Below, piece by piece: positions 1 through 9,730 of a DNA stretch of 64,000 nucleotides. The DNA is from Beroe forskalii (lineage: Eukaryota > Ctenophora > Nuda > Beroida > Beroidae): NCBI GenBank assembly GCA_011033025.1, contig WFMF01000055.1, positions 372,001-436,000 on the forward strand, read 5' to 3'. Made by a program: the position numbers and the translations under genes. The notes beneath the pieces are model-generated. The model searched no databases, was not told the DNA's origin, and saw only the letters and a program-made list of their open reading frames with translations. Each line of letters begins with the position of its first letter. Position 1 is the stretch's first letter.

Positions 1-468
1 TATTTTGTCACAAGAACTTTCTGTTGGTTTTAAAATTCTTTGAAGATTTATACTCAAACTTTCAACATTTCCTTTCTAGAAGGGTAAATCTCTCAAATAA
101 GCTCCCGAGAATGATAGATATTGGATAATGGATATATCACAGTCAATTCATTGGCCCAGACTATTTTTCAGTGTCACATGAATATAAAATCTGCCGCAAA
201 ATTCGCTCTCCAGGTATTATACATATTATTGATACACGTATGGATTGGGTCAGGCTGAATTTGAGCAGAGCCGTGGACACTGGACATATCCATGAGGAAT
301 CTCAATTCTTACTTGCACACACGAAGTGAAATAGCCCATGTCAGTGTCAACTGTGCAACATGCTGGAGGATGGAAGTCACGCTACTGATACTGTACTACA
401 GTTTTACCATCCGAATTGGAAACTTTTGCCATGGGCTTTCCTTGAATTCACAGTGTATCGGGTTGATT
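1..468. other. No gene recognised
   Basis: AT-rich sequence with no protein family, RNA gene or clear repeat that I can recognise. Open frames reaching into this stretch continue into the G-rich minisatellite and have no independent support. Confidence 0.5.
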
Positions 469-1365
469 CACGTGGGTTGGGTGGTTTCGGGTGGGTTGGG
501 TGGTTTCGGTGGGTTGGGTGGTTTCAGGTGGTTTCGGTTGGTTTCGGGGCTATATTGGATGGTTTCGGTGGGTTGGGTGGTTTCGGGTGGTTTCGGGTGG
601 TTCCACCTTTTAGTATCAACGAAAATGTTGTAACAGAGGTGCTACACTTTTAGACGATAATCAGATTTTCCAACCTTATCCAGACCAATTGAAAAATTTA
701 TTGACAGGCAATAGTATCAACAGTCGAAACTGGGTGGTTTCGGGTGGGTTGGGTGGTTCTGGGGAGGTTGGGTGGTTCCGGGAAGGTTGAGTGGTTTCAG
801 GTGGGTTCGGTGGTTTCGAATTGGTTTCGGTGGTTTTGGGTGGTTTCGGGTGGGTTGGGTGGTTTCGGGTGGGTTGGGTGGTTTCGGCTGGGTTAGGTGG
901 TTTTGGTGGGTTGGGTGGTTTCGGGTGGGTTGGGTGGTTTCGGGTGGGCTGGGTGGTTTCGGGTGGGTTGGGTGGTTTCTGGTGGGTTGGGTGGGTTTGG
1001 TGGTGGTTTCAGGTGGTTTCGGGTCGTTCCACATTTTAGTTAAATATCAGCTGGTTTCGGGCTGGTTTCGGGCTGGTTTCGGGCTGGTTTCGGGCTGGTT
1101 TCGGGCTGGTTTCGTATTTTTTGACAAAATGTTATAGTAAAAACAATGTTTTTGGGTGGTTTCGGGTGGGTTGGGTGGTTTCGGGTGGTTTCGGGTGGGT
1201 TGGGTGGTTTCGGGTGGGTTGGGTGGTTTTGGGTGGTTTTGGGTGGTTTCAGGTGGTTTCGGGTGGTTTCGGGTGGTTTCGGAGCTATATTGGGTGGTTT
1301 CGGGGGTGGTTTCGGGTGGGTTGGGTGGTTTCGGGTGGTTTCGGGTGGTTTCGGGTGGTTCCACC
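469..1365 (+). repeat. G-rich minisatellite, TGGTTTCGGG / TGGGTTGGG units
   Basis: Three dense blocks (about 470-605, 725-1030 and 1150-1362) are built from the 10-bp word TGGTTTCGGG and its variant GGTGGGTTGGG. Each block ends in a version of the same tail, TTCCACCTTTTAGTATCAAC (610, 1027 degenerate, 1361), so the larger unit (block plus tail) is itself repeated. The + strand is G-rich with many GGG runs one to three bases apart, a pattern that can form G-quadruplexes. Open frames here encode only Pro/Thr-rich or Gly/Trp-rich simple repeats and are not taken as genes. The array ends about 15 bases before the outer end of the left arm. Confidence 0.9.
1049..1112 (+). repeat. 11-bp tandem repeat GGGCTGGTTTC
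   Basis: About six perfect head-to-tail copies of an 11-bp unit lie between two blocks of the G-rich minisatellite. The unit is a TGGTTTCGGG word with one extra C, so it probably arose by local amplification of a variant unit. Confidence 0.9.
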
Positions 1366-1380
1366 TTTTAGTATCAACAG

Positions 1381-1830
1381 GTTTCTTCAAACTTGCTAGA
1401 AAAACCTTATCAAGATATTCTCATTTTTGGGGCAAAAAAGTGACTGTATGCAAGGTGAAATTCCAAAATGCAGAAAAAAGCATGATGCTTGTCTACTAAT
1501 TTGTACTAATTACTTACTGAATGGACTAACACCATTACCAAAGACAATCCAGGAGGCAACAGCAAACTTCACAAAAATTTCAGTACTCATCGGAAGAAAT
1601 TGAAACATGTGATAAAGCAGGTCAAACATCATACAAATGCTCACAATTCCAGGAATGCAGGGAGGATCCCAAAAAACTTGAAAACTAATAAATGAGCTCA
1701 GGGGCTCCAATGAAAAACAAATAAAACCTCCTTTCGTTATCAATAATGAAAAAAATCCTTGACAGAAGAACTATTTTCAATGCTTTCAACAAGTATTTCA
1801 TCTCAATTGCCTCTGACCTGAACTCGGACT
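1381..1830 (+). pseudogene. Non-LTR retrotransposon fragment (endonuclease/linker), left-arm copy
   Basis: This is the + strand counterpart of the better preserved LINE fragment at 58255-59118 (minus strand). The sequence up to about 1520 matches the endonuclease end. It then jumps directly to the segment encoding the ELRAEWTNTI part of the linker, so about 420 bases present in the right arm are missing here. The end of the fragment encodes a version of FNKYFISIASDL, a block typical of the region just before the reverse transcriptase in CR1/L2/Jockey-type elements. Frameshifts and the deletion make it non-functional. The family assignment rests on the right-arm reading. Confidence 0.65.
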
Positions 1831-1904
1831 TGGGGGAGGGGGGCCGACCCCCCAAAATTAAGCTACCTATTGGCAATTTGTTATATCCACCTGAGGGGTT
1901 AAAT

Positions 1905-2176
1905 TAACACCCCCCCCCCCCCAATTAAACCCCCTATCGACGGCAAAATTAAGCAACAAAAAAGGTACCATTTCGAAAAGGTGCAAAAAATCGGACACAA
2001 ATTTGGTACCATTATAAAAGGGTACATCTGAAAAATGATAAACGAAAAAGGTACCGATTGAAAATGGTGCCAAAAACAAAACCGGTACCATTTCAAACAC
2101 GTGCCAAAATCAGAAACGAAAAATGGTACCATTTGGAAAATGTGTGAAAAATCACGAACAAATATGGTACCATGAC
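1905..2176 (+). repeat. Poly-C tract and degenerate tandem repeat with GGTACC words
   Basis: A run of about 14 C (from 1909) is followed by five or six degenerate copies of a 35-50 bp unit. Each copy carries GGTACC or GGTACCAT with A-rich spacers (near 1963, 2007, 2061, 2091, 2126 and 2167). The same array lies inverted in the right arm at about 57374-57640. Open frames here translate to repeated MVPF-like words and are repeat translations. Confidence 0.75.
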
Positions 2177-2497
2177 AAAAAGTGGGTGTGGTCACCTGTT
2201 TGCCATTATTTGAAAAATTTTACCCCCCTCAAATTTGATTGTTATCATAATTTGAACAAACAAATTCCAATGAGAAATTCTCTGGATCTGGAAAGGCCTA
2301 CTCAACTTTGGCTAGCTAATGGAGTATAAATCATTAATATAGATATTAATAGGCAAAAATACATTTAAGTGATATTGAAAATGCATGTAGCAAGATTCTT
2401 TAACATAATAAAATATATCCATAGAAATTCTTCTGAAATTATTAATATAATAAAATCTGGCAAGGTCATAAAAATATTAACAATATGTTGAGAAAAC

Positions 2498-2616
2498 CTC
2501 AGAGACTTCAAATGACTGCACTGAAGCTGTGTCTTGATGTAATCCAAAGGTTGAAATAAGAGACTACATACCAAACCACTACATGTACCACTAACCAGTG
2601 ACACAGCAATGCTCTG
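2498..2616 (-). pseudogene. Orphan duplicated exon of an SLC25A38-like mitochondrial carrier
   Basis: This is the inverted copy of the 119-nt exon at 56947-57065. It encodes the first mitochondrial-carrier helix with the signature LLFQPLDYIKTQLQ (P-x-D-x-x-K), still bordered by a CTCAG acceptor and a GT donor on the minus strand. The downstream carrier exons found on the right (60614-60736, 60929-61042) lie beyond the outer end of the duplicated block and have no copy on this side within the window. The exon is therefore probably a silent passenger. It is in frame and nearly identical to the parent, so the duplication is not ancient. Exon recognition is fairly sure; lack of function is inferred. 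Confidence 0.75.
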
Positions 2617-3500
2617 CTGAGAGTAATTAATCATAATATATAACAATATAAGTACAATTTGAATTTACAAGTTGACAGAAGCCCCCCTCCCCCCCTGGAC
2701 AAAAGCCCCCAGGGGGGCTTTTCTCCGTTCACCACAAGAATTCCTATATATTACTTAAATTTTAGACAACATTGACCTATGTCCAATCATATAACTATAC
2801 AATAGATATCAGTAATAGATGATTAAAAATTGCCTTGCAGATTGATGTCTTGAAGAAAGATTTCTTTTTAATTCAAAGATGATTAAAAATATTTTTTTTC
2901 TAAACAAAACTTATTTTCCTGATTAATGAGACATCAAATCTAATAGAACCTTATTTGCGGGAAATCTTGAAAAACATTCACCTCTGGTACCATCAAGAAG
3001 ACAGTTAAAGCATGATGATACCTCTAGCAGACAGCACTGATAGACTGGCAGGAAATAAGAGCCTTCCTGGCTGAAATGGATTATCATGAAAAATTTTTTT
3101 AAGTGTATAGTCTAAGTAAGGGGGGGGGGGGAGGGTTCAACCCTAATATTTTGGAAAACACAAATTTGGGATAAGAGTTGGCCAGGATGGCCTGGACATG
3201 TACCAACATCTTGACAGTGGTCTCGAGTCCATAGGTCCAATATTTCCCATGTGAGGCATCAGAGCAAAAATGGGGTCCAATATTTGGAATTTTATTAATG
3301 GACAAATATAGAGCTTAGCTTTTGATTGCATTTGATTTGTCTTGATGAGCTGATCATTTAAGTGTATTTGTTTCTCAAAATCGAATGAAAAACGGCCAAG
3401 TTATGGCCTTGCAAAGCCTGTGTGCCAAAGTGGCAGTTGGCCTATTTTCAGCCTAAAAATTGGCCACATTTTTCAAGATAATAAATAAATAAATAAATTT
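2617..3500. other. Intergenic/intronic sequence, no gene
   Basis: AT-rich sequence shared with the right arm. It includes a C/G hairpin at 2701-2722 (AAAAGCCCCC against GGGGGGCTTTT), a poly-G run near 3120, and at about 3170-3260 a segment (word GGACCTATGGACT on the other strand) that recurs at about 45480-45585. No protein or RNA gene was recognised. Confidence 0.55.
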
Positions 3501-3510
3501 AAACACCCCT

Positions 3511-3762
3511 GGAACGCAAGGTACTGCTGCTACTAGTACCTTATGCACAGTTTTGGGAAAGGCAGAAATTTTGCAACGATATATCAAGCATGAGAAGAAG
3601 TACATGAAGACAATACCATACAGGGGAATTAAAAGCATTGACAAAGACTCTTTATTAAATGTTATTCTAGAGAATTGCTTCAGTAAATCAGAGTGTGGTT
3701 TTGGTGAATCCACCCCTTCACAAAAGTCGAAATTCATTTCCCATAGGGAGGATAAGGGCTAG
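3511..3762 (+). CDS. Open frame conserved in both arms, product unknown
   Basis: The frame is open for roughly 84 codons and reads like protein rather than repeat (for example KAEILQRYIKHEKKYMKT and FSKSECGFGESTPS). There is no convincing ATG at its start, and I recognise no family. The inverted copy in the right arm (minus strand, about 55746-56035) reads on past the TAG that ends this copy, because it has CAG there. It may be an exon or a fragment of an old mobile element. The conservation only reflects the recent duplication and is not evidence of selection. Confidence 0.25.
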   Translation, partial: GTQGTAATSTLCTVLGKAEILQRYIKHEKKYMKTIPYRGIKSIDKDSLLNVILENCFSKSECGFGESTPSQKSKFISHREDKG

Positions 3763-4194
3763 AGCAGGGATAAAAATTTTTCTACCAGCAAAAATTTTCA
3801 AATTTGAAAAAAACAAACAATATTTGGTGATATGTAGTGGAACAATTGTGAAATTGTCATCTCTTTTTGAGATGTGCTATGTGACTTGAAACCAACAAAC
3901 CAAATTAGGAAAACTAAGGATCATATTCGCTTTTACGGGATCATCTTTGGTTGTTCAAGAGCAGAAAAGGATAGCTTAAAGGGAATGTCTTGGATAAAGC
4001 CGAAGATTATCATTGCTGTGGTGATGACTATTATTTTGATATTTAATAAGAACGAGGATTAATAAGCAGCATGCGTATCAAGAAAAGTCTAAAGGGCTTA
4101 GGAAATGAATCAATAGCCCTGTTCTGAGGAAGCGCACCGCGCAACGCAAACAGGGATATACGTGTTTAGCTTCCCCTAACCGTGCGCGTAACCA
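3763..4194. other. No gene recognised
   Basis: Shared with the right arm. A 62-codon open frame at 3874-4062 has a hydrophobic stretch (IIIAVVMTIILIF) but no upstream context, and I do not accept it as a gene. The end of the stretch contains GC-rich words (GCGCACCGCGCAACGC) that recur around the telomere-like modules. Confidence 0.45.
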
Positions 4195-4443
4195 GGTATC
4201 TCTCCCATATAAACGGCTCTGAGTGACGTCACAGATCTATATGTCAATTTTTCTGTATCCTAAACCTAACCATAGCCCTAGCCAAAACCCTAACCTTAAT
4301 CCTAACCTTAACCCTAACAAATCCTGACCCTAATCCTGACCCTAACCCTAGTCCTTAAAGCGCTAGGTGCGCTTAATTATATTTTTCTGAGTGACGTCAT
4401 TGTCATAGATAATGAAGGCTCCCGTTTATATGGGAGACGTACC
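4195..4443 (+). mobile_element. 249-bp TIR module with CCCTAA-like core
   Basis: The ends are inverted repeats (TCTCCCATATAAACGG at left against CCCGTTTATATGGGAGA at right). Inside each end lies a TGACGTCA palindrome (near 4223 and 4391). The centre is a run of degenerate CCCTAA/CCTTAA units followed by GCGCTAGGTGCGC. A nearly identical 249-bp unit is at 38133-38381, and fragments occur throughout 4444-6240 and in the right arm. The size, ends and dispersed copies suggest a non-autonomous DNA transposon (MITE). No target-site duplication was certain and no transposase is present. Confidence 0.65.
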
Positions 4444-6240
4444 CGTAACCAGGGTCCTGGTTTGCCAGACATTGTCGGGGGCGCGCGCGCGAGGGGGCCA
4501 GGTAACGCCTGGTAACGCCTGGCAAGGTCCTAGTTAGGGTGAGTGTTTAGCAACGATAACATGAACAGGTATGTCCCATATAACTCTGGCTGAGTGGCGT
4601 CACAGATCTAGACGTCAATTTTGCAGTATCCTAAACCTAACCATTGCCCTTACCAAAACCATAACCTTAATCCTTACCCTTAACCTAACAAATCATGACC
4701 CTAACCAGAACTTTCCTAAAACCGCATAGGTGTGTGTACGCGCCGCGCGCTTCCCTGTTCTGTGTTCTGGGGAAGCGCGCCACGCGACGATAACAGGGGT
4801 ATACGTGTTCAGCAAACCAGAACCCTGATTTAAATGCTTGAAGTTAAGCGCTAGATGCGCTTAATTATATTCTTCTCAGTGAAGTCATAAAGTCATTGTC
4901 ATAGATAATGAACACTCCCGTTTTACCACATGTTGTGTCTATCCCTGTTTGTTCGCCCGTGCGCTTTTTTATAGAAAAGTCACAAACATTTATTTGCCTC
5001 TTCTGAAGAGGCTTACGCGCGCAAAATAAGGCTCCGCAACATGGAGCAATCCCGTTTACAGGTATGTCTCCCAGTCCCATATAACTCTGGCTGAGTGACG
5101 CAACAGACCTAAAGGTCAATTTTTTCTGGTATCTCTCTCCCATATAAACGGCTCGGAGTGACGTCACAGATGCTAAACGTCAATTTTTCGGTACGTCTCC
5201 CATGTAAACGGGAGCCTTCATTATCTATGACAATGACGTCACTCAGAAAAACATAATTAAGCGCATCTTTGTCAGGCGTTGCCTGACCCCCTCGCGCGCG
5301 CAAAGCGCGCGCGCCACGACTCGCGTGGCTAAAATTTTAAATAATGGGTCTGACGACGTTAGACAGACAAGCGCATCTAGCGCTTTAAAGGATAGGGTTA
5401 GGGTTTTGGTTAGGGTCAGGATTTGTTAGGTTTAGGGTAAGGATTAAGGTTAGGGTTTTGGTTAGGGTCACGGTTAGGTTTAGGATAGAGAAAAATTGAC
5501 CTTTCGATCTGTAACCTAACCATAACCCTAACCAAAACCCTAACCTTAATCCTAACTCTTACCCTAACAAATCTTGACCCTGTCTCATCCTAACCTAAGT
5601 CCCAAAGCGCTAGGGAAAAGCAAATATATTTTCTGAGTGACGTCATTGTCATAGATAATGAAGGTCTGGCTTATATGGGGGAGACCCATACCATTTTCTG
5701 CATCCTAAACCAACTAATCTCTAACCAAAAACCCAATCCAATTCAACCCAACCCTAACAAATCCTGAATCGTGATCTCAACCCTAGTCCTTAAAGCGCTA
5801 GGTGCGCTTAACTATATTTTTTTCTGACCGACGTCATTATCATATAGATACTTAGTTTGTATTATATGGGACACTAGCCTTAAACGGCTCTGAGTTGTGA
5901 GTGACGTCACAGACTATCATCTAAAACGTCAATTTTTCTGTATCCCAACCAAAATTAAAACCCTAACCTTAATCCTAATAGTAACCCTAACCTGCCCTAA
6001 CAAATCCTAACCCTAGTCGTTAAAGCGCTAGTTGTAGGTCATAGGTGCGCTTCCTAAGCCCGCATAGGTGTGTGTATGTTGGCGCGCTCTCTACGGGGAA
6101 GCTGGGGAAGATGCCGCGCGAGCCACACAGGGATATATGCGTTTAGCAAGGTGTGCTTAATTATATTTTACTGAGTGACGTCATTGTCATGGATAATGAA
6201 GCAATGCAAAAGGGATATAGTATATACAGTGTTTAGCAAC
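4444..6240. repeat. Rearranged cluster of telomere-like TIR modules
   Basis: Broken and inverted pieces of the module at 4195-4443 follow one another. CCCTAA-type runs occur near 4630-4700, 5515-5600 and 5700-6010, and TTAGGG-type runs near 5390-5490, with repeated GTGACGTCA, ATAGATAATGAAGG and CATATAACTCTG words. CG-rich strings (GCGCGCGCGC near 4482 and 5295) are unusual for this AT-rich window. The mirrored cluster at about 53690-55420 differs in length and order of pieces, so the cluster has rearranged since the arms were duplicated. No gene was seen. Confidence 0.7.
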
Positions 6241-6879
6241 TATGTGGGCTTAAACAGGGAATTGGGATTCGAATTTCGTACAAATTAAAATTGAAGATAC
6301 GTCCATGTTGAAATTCAAATATTATTACTTTTACTTTACTTTTTACTTAAGCAAATAGCATAAATTTTGAATTAATTCTTGCAATTAAATTGACAGTATG
6401 ACGTAGAATAATCACAATAATTGCACTTGGCCTTGAACTTGAAGTTGAATTTGGAAAACGAAGGACATATTCATAAGATAATGATAAACAATATGAAGCT
6501 AAGTCGTTGGTTTAGGCTTAATGGCTGCATTTTCTATTGAACTACTAGTACTACTATTGTTCTCCTTTTAGTTTTATATTTTTTATGCGTCTGCCTTTCA
6601 TTCTATTTCTAAATCTAAAATCATTGTTGGATAATTCATTGTCAATCCAAGTTGCCAGCCGAAGATTTTGAAGTTGAAGCATCATTCAAAATCATAATCA
6701 TTCTCATAGTTCAACGTTAAATACAGAGCTTGGAGTTCATACAATAAACCGTATTCAGTATTCACGCTTCACGGTTGAAAATGAATTTCAAATAACGCGA
6801 TGGGTGCGTTAATCATAGTGATAATTATAGAAATAGAGCACGTCGTGTCGTCGTGGCATAATCCTCGATTTTTAAGAGT
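6241..6879. other. No gene recognised
   Basis: AT-rich sequence mirrored at about 53060-53690. It has many short ORFs but no recognisable protein, RNA or TIR structure. Confidence 0.5.
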
Positions 6880-6953
6880 TCGCCGTGTATTCACGTGAAT
6901 TCGCCGTGTATTCACGTGAATTCGCCGTGTATTCACGTGAATTCGCCGTGTAT
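6880..6953 (+). repeat. 21-bp tandem repeat with ATTCACGTGAAT palindrome
   Basis: Three and a half perfect copies of a 21-bp unit (starts at 6880, 6901, 6922 and 6943). Each full unit contains the 12-bp palindrome ATTCACGTGAAT, whose core CACGTG is an E-box. The right arm has one copy fewer (52950-53003). Confidence 0.9.
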
Positions 6954-7468
6954 AATTGAAAGTTAGTTTCGAAATTTACCATCATAGTTAAAACTTTACA
7001 TTTTAGCGATGGCGCCCGCCGCGCGGAAGGCTTTTGAATGATCGATAACTTTGCAGAAGATCGAAAATGCTGCGCGCACTAGTACTGTACGCGCGCTGAC
7101 CTTTTATAGTTCCTATCCGATGCCGTATAACGTATTGTTTTCGTTTGATGTATTTCGTAGTAATCCGATTCGCTTACCCGGCCCAGTGGATCACGGAATT
7201 ACAGTAAATGTCTGATGCAGCAATTCCGTACAATAATTCAAAGTTCATGGATTGGCAGCAAAATATAGCTTGTTTCCTGATTAAACGGGAACGTCTTAAT
7301 CTTTAGCACCACTACTTTATGCTTGTTGTGTATGTGTAGTTGTGCCAAGAATTATTTTAACATTGACTGGTGCAAGACTTCTGAATGATTATCACAATAA
7401 GCAAGAATCTCAAAACATCTGCTTTCGCAGTGTCGAGGATTGTATCTCACTTTTACCAAATAATCACG
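6954..7468. other. No gene recognised
   Basis: Shared with the right arm. GC-rich words (GGCGCCCGCCGCGCGG near 7010) lie in otherwise AT-rich sequence. No coding or RNA signal was recognised. Confidence 0.45.
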
Positions 7469-8429
7469 GACATAATTATCACGGACTTTAGTTTCACGGA
7501 CCTAAAACTTCACGGACATTAATATTCACGCTCGATCCTGGCTCCTGCTACTTCAAATTTCAACAAAATTCAAATTTATCGGCTCCATTTTTTCCCATTT
7601 TCTTCCACGATTTGAATAATTGAATTGAAGATTTTTCAATATTTTTCGTTAATTAATGATGGGTTTCCATTTTGCGGGTACTAAGCGTGAAAAATAAATT
7701 TCCTTAAAATTTTATTATTCGTGCGAGGAAGTCAGAAATTAGGCCTCCTGACACACGGTACCCCGTCAAAACCTGTCTCAATTGAGTTGAAAACGGTCCT
7801 AAACCCGTCTAAAAACCGTCACAAACCTGTCCAAACCTATTGAGAACCCGTCCCAATCTTCTAAAAGTAAATCGAAACTCGTTCAAGACCTGTCAATAAC
7901 CTGGCCTAAACCTGTCGAGGACCTGCCCGTAAATTTTTTTTATCTGTCACGAACCCGTTCACAACCTGTCACAAACTGTCGAAATCTTTGTCGAAACCTG
8001 TTTTAACCCAGTTATGAACCCGTCCAAACTTGCAGAAAAACCCGTCCAAACCCGTCTAGAATTTCTTTAAAAATTTCTAGAACCCGTCCAAATCCTGTCG
8101 AGAACCTGTCAAAAACCCGTCAAGCACCTGTCTAAATCCTGTCCAAAACCCGTCAAGAACCCCGTCGGAAATTTGTTTAAAAATGTTAAACCTGTTTTAA
8201 TTCAGTTCAGAACCTGTCCCTGACCTGTCTGCAATTTTTCGAACCTGGCATTCGCCTGTCAACAACCTGTCCATCAAAAATTGACGGGGTACCGTGTGTC
8301 AGGAGGCCTGAAATTTTGCGTCTGTATCCAAAAAATTTTAAGAGGAAATATCGGACAAATTTTCCCGAACATTAATATTTACGCTGAGGTGCTCAGCGTG
8401 ACTGTAATGTTCGTGATAATTATGTCCAA
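7469..8429 (+). mobile_element. TIR element, ends GGACATAATTATCACG
   Basis: GGACATAATTATCACG at 7469 faces its complement CGTGATAATTATGTCC ending at 8429. Behind each end come further inward copies of CACGGAC/CACGAAC and GGACATTAATATTCACGC-like words, so the ends are compound inverted repeats. A second TIR element (7741-8309) is nested inside. The mirrored copy is at 51460-52431. It has no coding capacity and is presumably a non-autonomous DNA transposon. The outer target-site duplication is unclear. Confidence 0.55.
7741..8309 (+). mobile_element. 569-bp TIR element filled with AACCYGTC repeats, GAAATT duplication
   Basis: The ends are perfect 27-bp inverted repeats starting AGGCCTCCTGACACACGG and finishing with the complement. 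GAAATT directly precedes (7735-7740) and directly follows (8310-8315) the element, which fits a 6-bp target-site duplication. The interior is a degenerate minisatellite of AACCTGTC/AACCCGTC words spaced by a few A or T. The same element with the same flanks lies in the right arm (51579-52154), so insertion predates the arm duplication. No transposase is present and the superfamily is undetermined. Confidence 0.8.
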
Positions 8430-8817
8430 TAAGGTTTTATATCCAAAAACTGTTAAAAGTTTGTGAACATCAATACTGTTAAACATCGACGAGAAGAACT
8501 CTCAGGGGTCTTGACATTTTCTTTTTGTACCTTGCTCTTTAGTGCCTTCATCGTTATTGAGTTATTGCAGGATATGTTGCTCCATAATAAGCACTCCATC
8601 TCTTCACTTCCCTGCAATAAACATGAAATTATTACATCATTTTAACAAACGTATATTGTCAAATGCGCTGCCGGTATATCATCATGGTTATAAGTTGAAA
8701 TTTTGAGGAATTGGATGAACTCTGAGGCTTTTTTTTAATAAGTTAATAGAAAAGACAGACAAGCGCCTATTTATTTTGGGATACTTCTCAAGGACGTAGC
8801 ACAAGGAATGGTGCGCG
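8430..8817. other. No gene recognised
   Basis: Shared with the right arm (about 51075-51459). Short open frames only. Confidence 0.45.
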
Positions 8818-9028
8818 GACAAAACACCACCCGGACATAACCCCACCTTAGAGCACAAATTGCGCGAAAGGGACGCTCGTGCGTAATCCTGTGACGCAAT
8901 ATTACGGTTAGGGTTAGGACGTACGGTTCGCACGAACGTTCCCATCGCGCAATTTGTGCTCTAAGGTGGGGTTATGTCCGGGTGTGGTTTTGTCCGGGTG
9001 GGGTTTTGTCCGGGTGGTGTTTTGTCCT
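8818..9028 (+). mobile_element. Foldback element, GGACAAAACACCACCCGG ends, telomere-like centre
   Basis: A long near-perfect inverted repeat: the left half reads GGACAAAACACCACCCGG then CATAACCCCACC and AGAGCACAAATTGCGCG, and the right half returns as the complement (8946-9028) with extra GGGTGGGGTTTTGTCC copies at its outer end. The short loop contains GGTTAGGGTTAGG. The mirrored copy is at 50863-51074 and differs by a small insertion. Probably a MITE; no target-site duplication was established. Confidence 0.7.
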
Positions 9029-9730
9029 ACCATCCAAGGAATATATCCGGTTTAGACCCGCAGCCCGAATGGCAATTGCAAGGGTCAAACCAATATGGCA
9101 AATGTGGTATGTATTTCAATAGCCGCAGAGATGAAGCATAAGATGATTGGGAATGTGGAAGGAATACAGTACTTTGCGCTCTGTCTATCATCTCCAGGCA
9201 TTTTAACGTCAAATGGCCATGTTGTTTCCTCCATGCGGCATGGCAGTGGTAATGACGTGGTAATGACGTGTGGGCCCCGCCCCGGTATGAGGCACAGAAA
9301 CGCCACCTTCCGACGCAGCATGAAAACAAAACATTTCCTCTTTTCATCATTACCGTCTATTTGTCTGTTTTGATAATCGCATGGATTGATATTGACTAAC
9401 TATTATTATATTATTTACCACTGAGCTCACGCCACGGCAGTCTTAAAACTAAAGGAAAAAGAATGTTCTTAAGTGATAATTTCATAATAGCCGTCTTGAA
9501 ATGTGTAATATTTGCACGATGTGAGCAGTGTCGGATGTGTCCAAGGATTTCAACTAAAACACCACGTCGTAGATCAGTCAATGTAATAATAACAACAAAT
9601 CAAGGTTTTCACATTATTATGACGACAGGTTTATTTCCCATCTTATTTTCTGCACGAATATTTTGATTAAATTCGGATGTCATTTTCCCGCTGTGAGGTG
9701 GACCGTTCAAGTATTTACAATGAACCATTA
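9029..9730. other. No gene; partial TIR-element copy and short tandem repeat
   Basis: At about 9035-9110 there is part of the GGGTCCATATTGG element family seen whole at 29043-29150. At 9250-9271 the word GGTAATGACGT is present in two copies; the right arm has four. Open frames are short and unrecognised. The last bases (ACCATTACG) form the junction with the satellite. Confidence 0.5.

Noticed and set aside
292..1499. Pro/Thr-rich and Gly/Trp-rich frames of about 100 codons
   Set aside because: Translations of the G-rich minisatellite; overlapping frames on both strands are all open because the repeat lacks stops.
1867..2195. Repeated MVPF/FSDVPF frames as a secreted or membrane protein
   Set aside because: They follow the GGTACC tandem repeat and occur in several frames at once.
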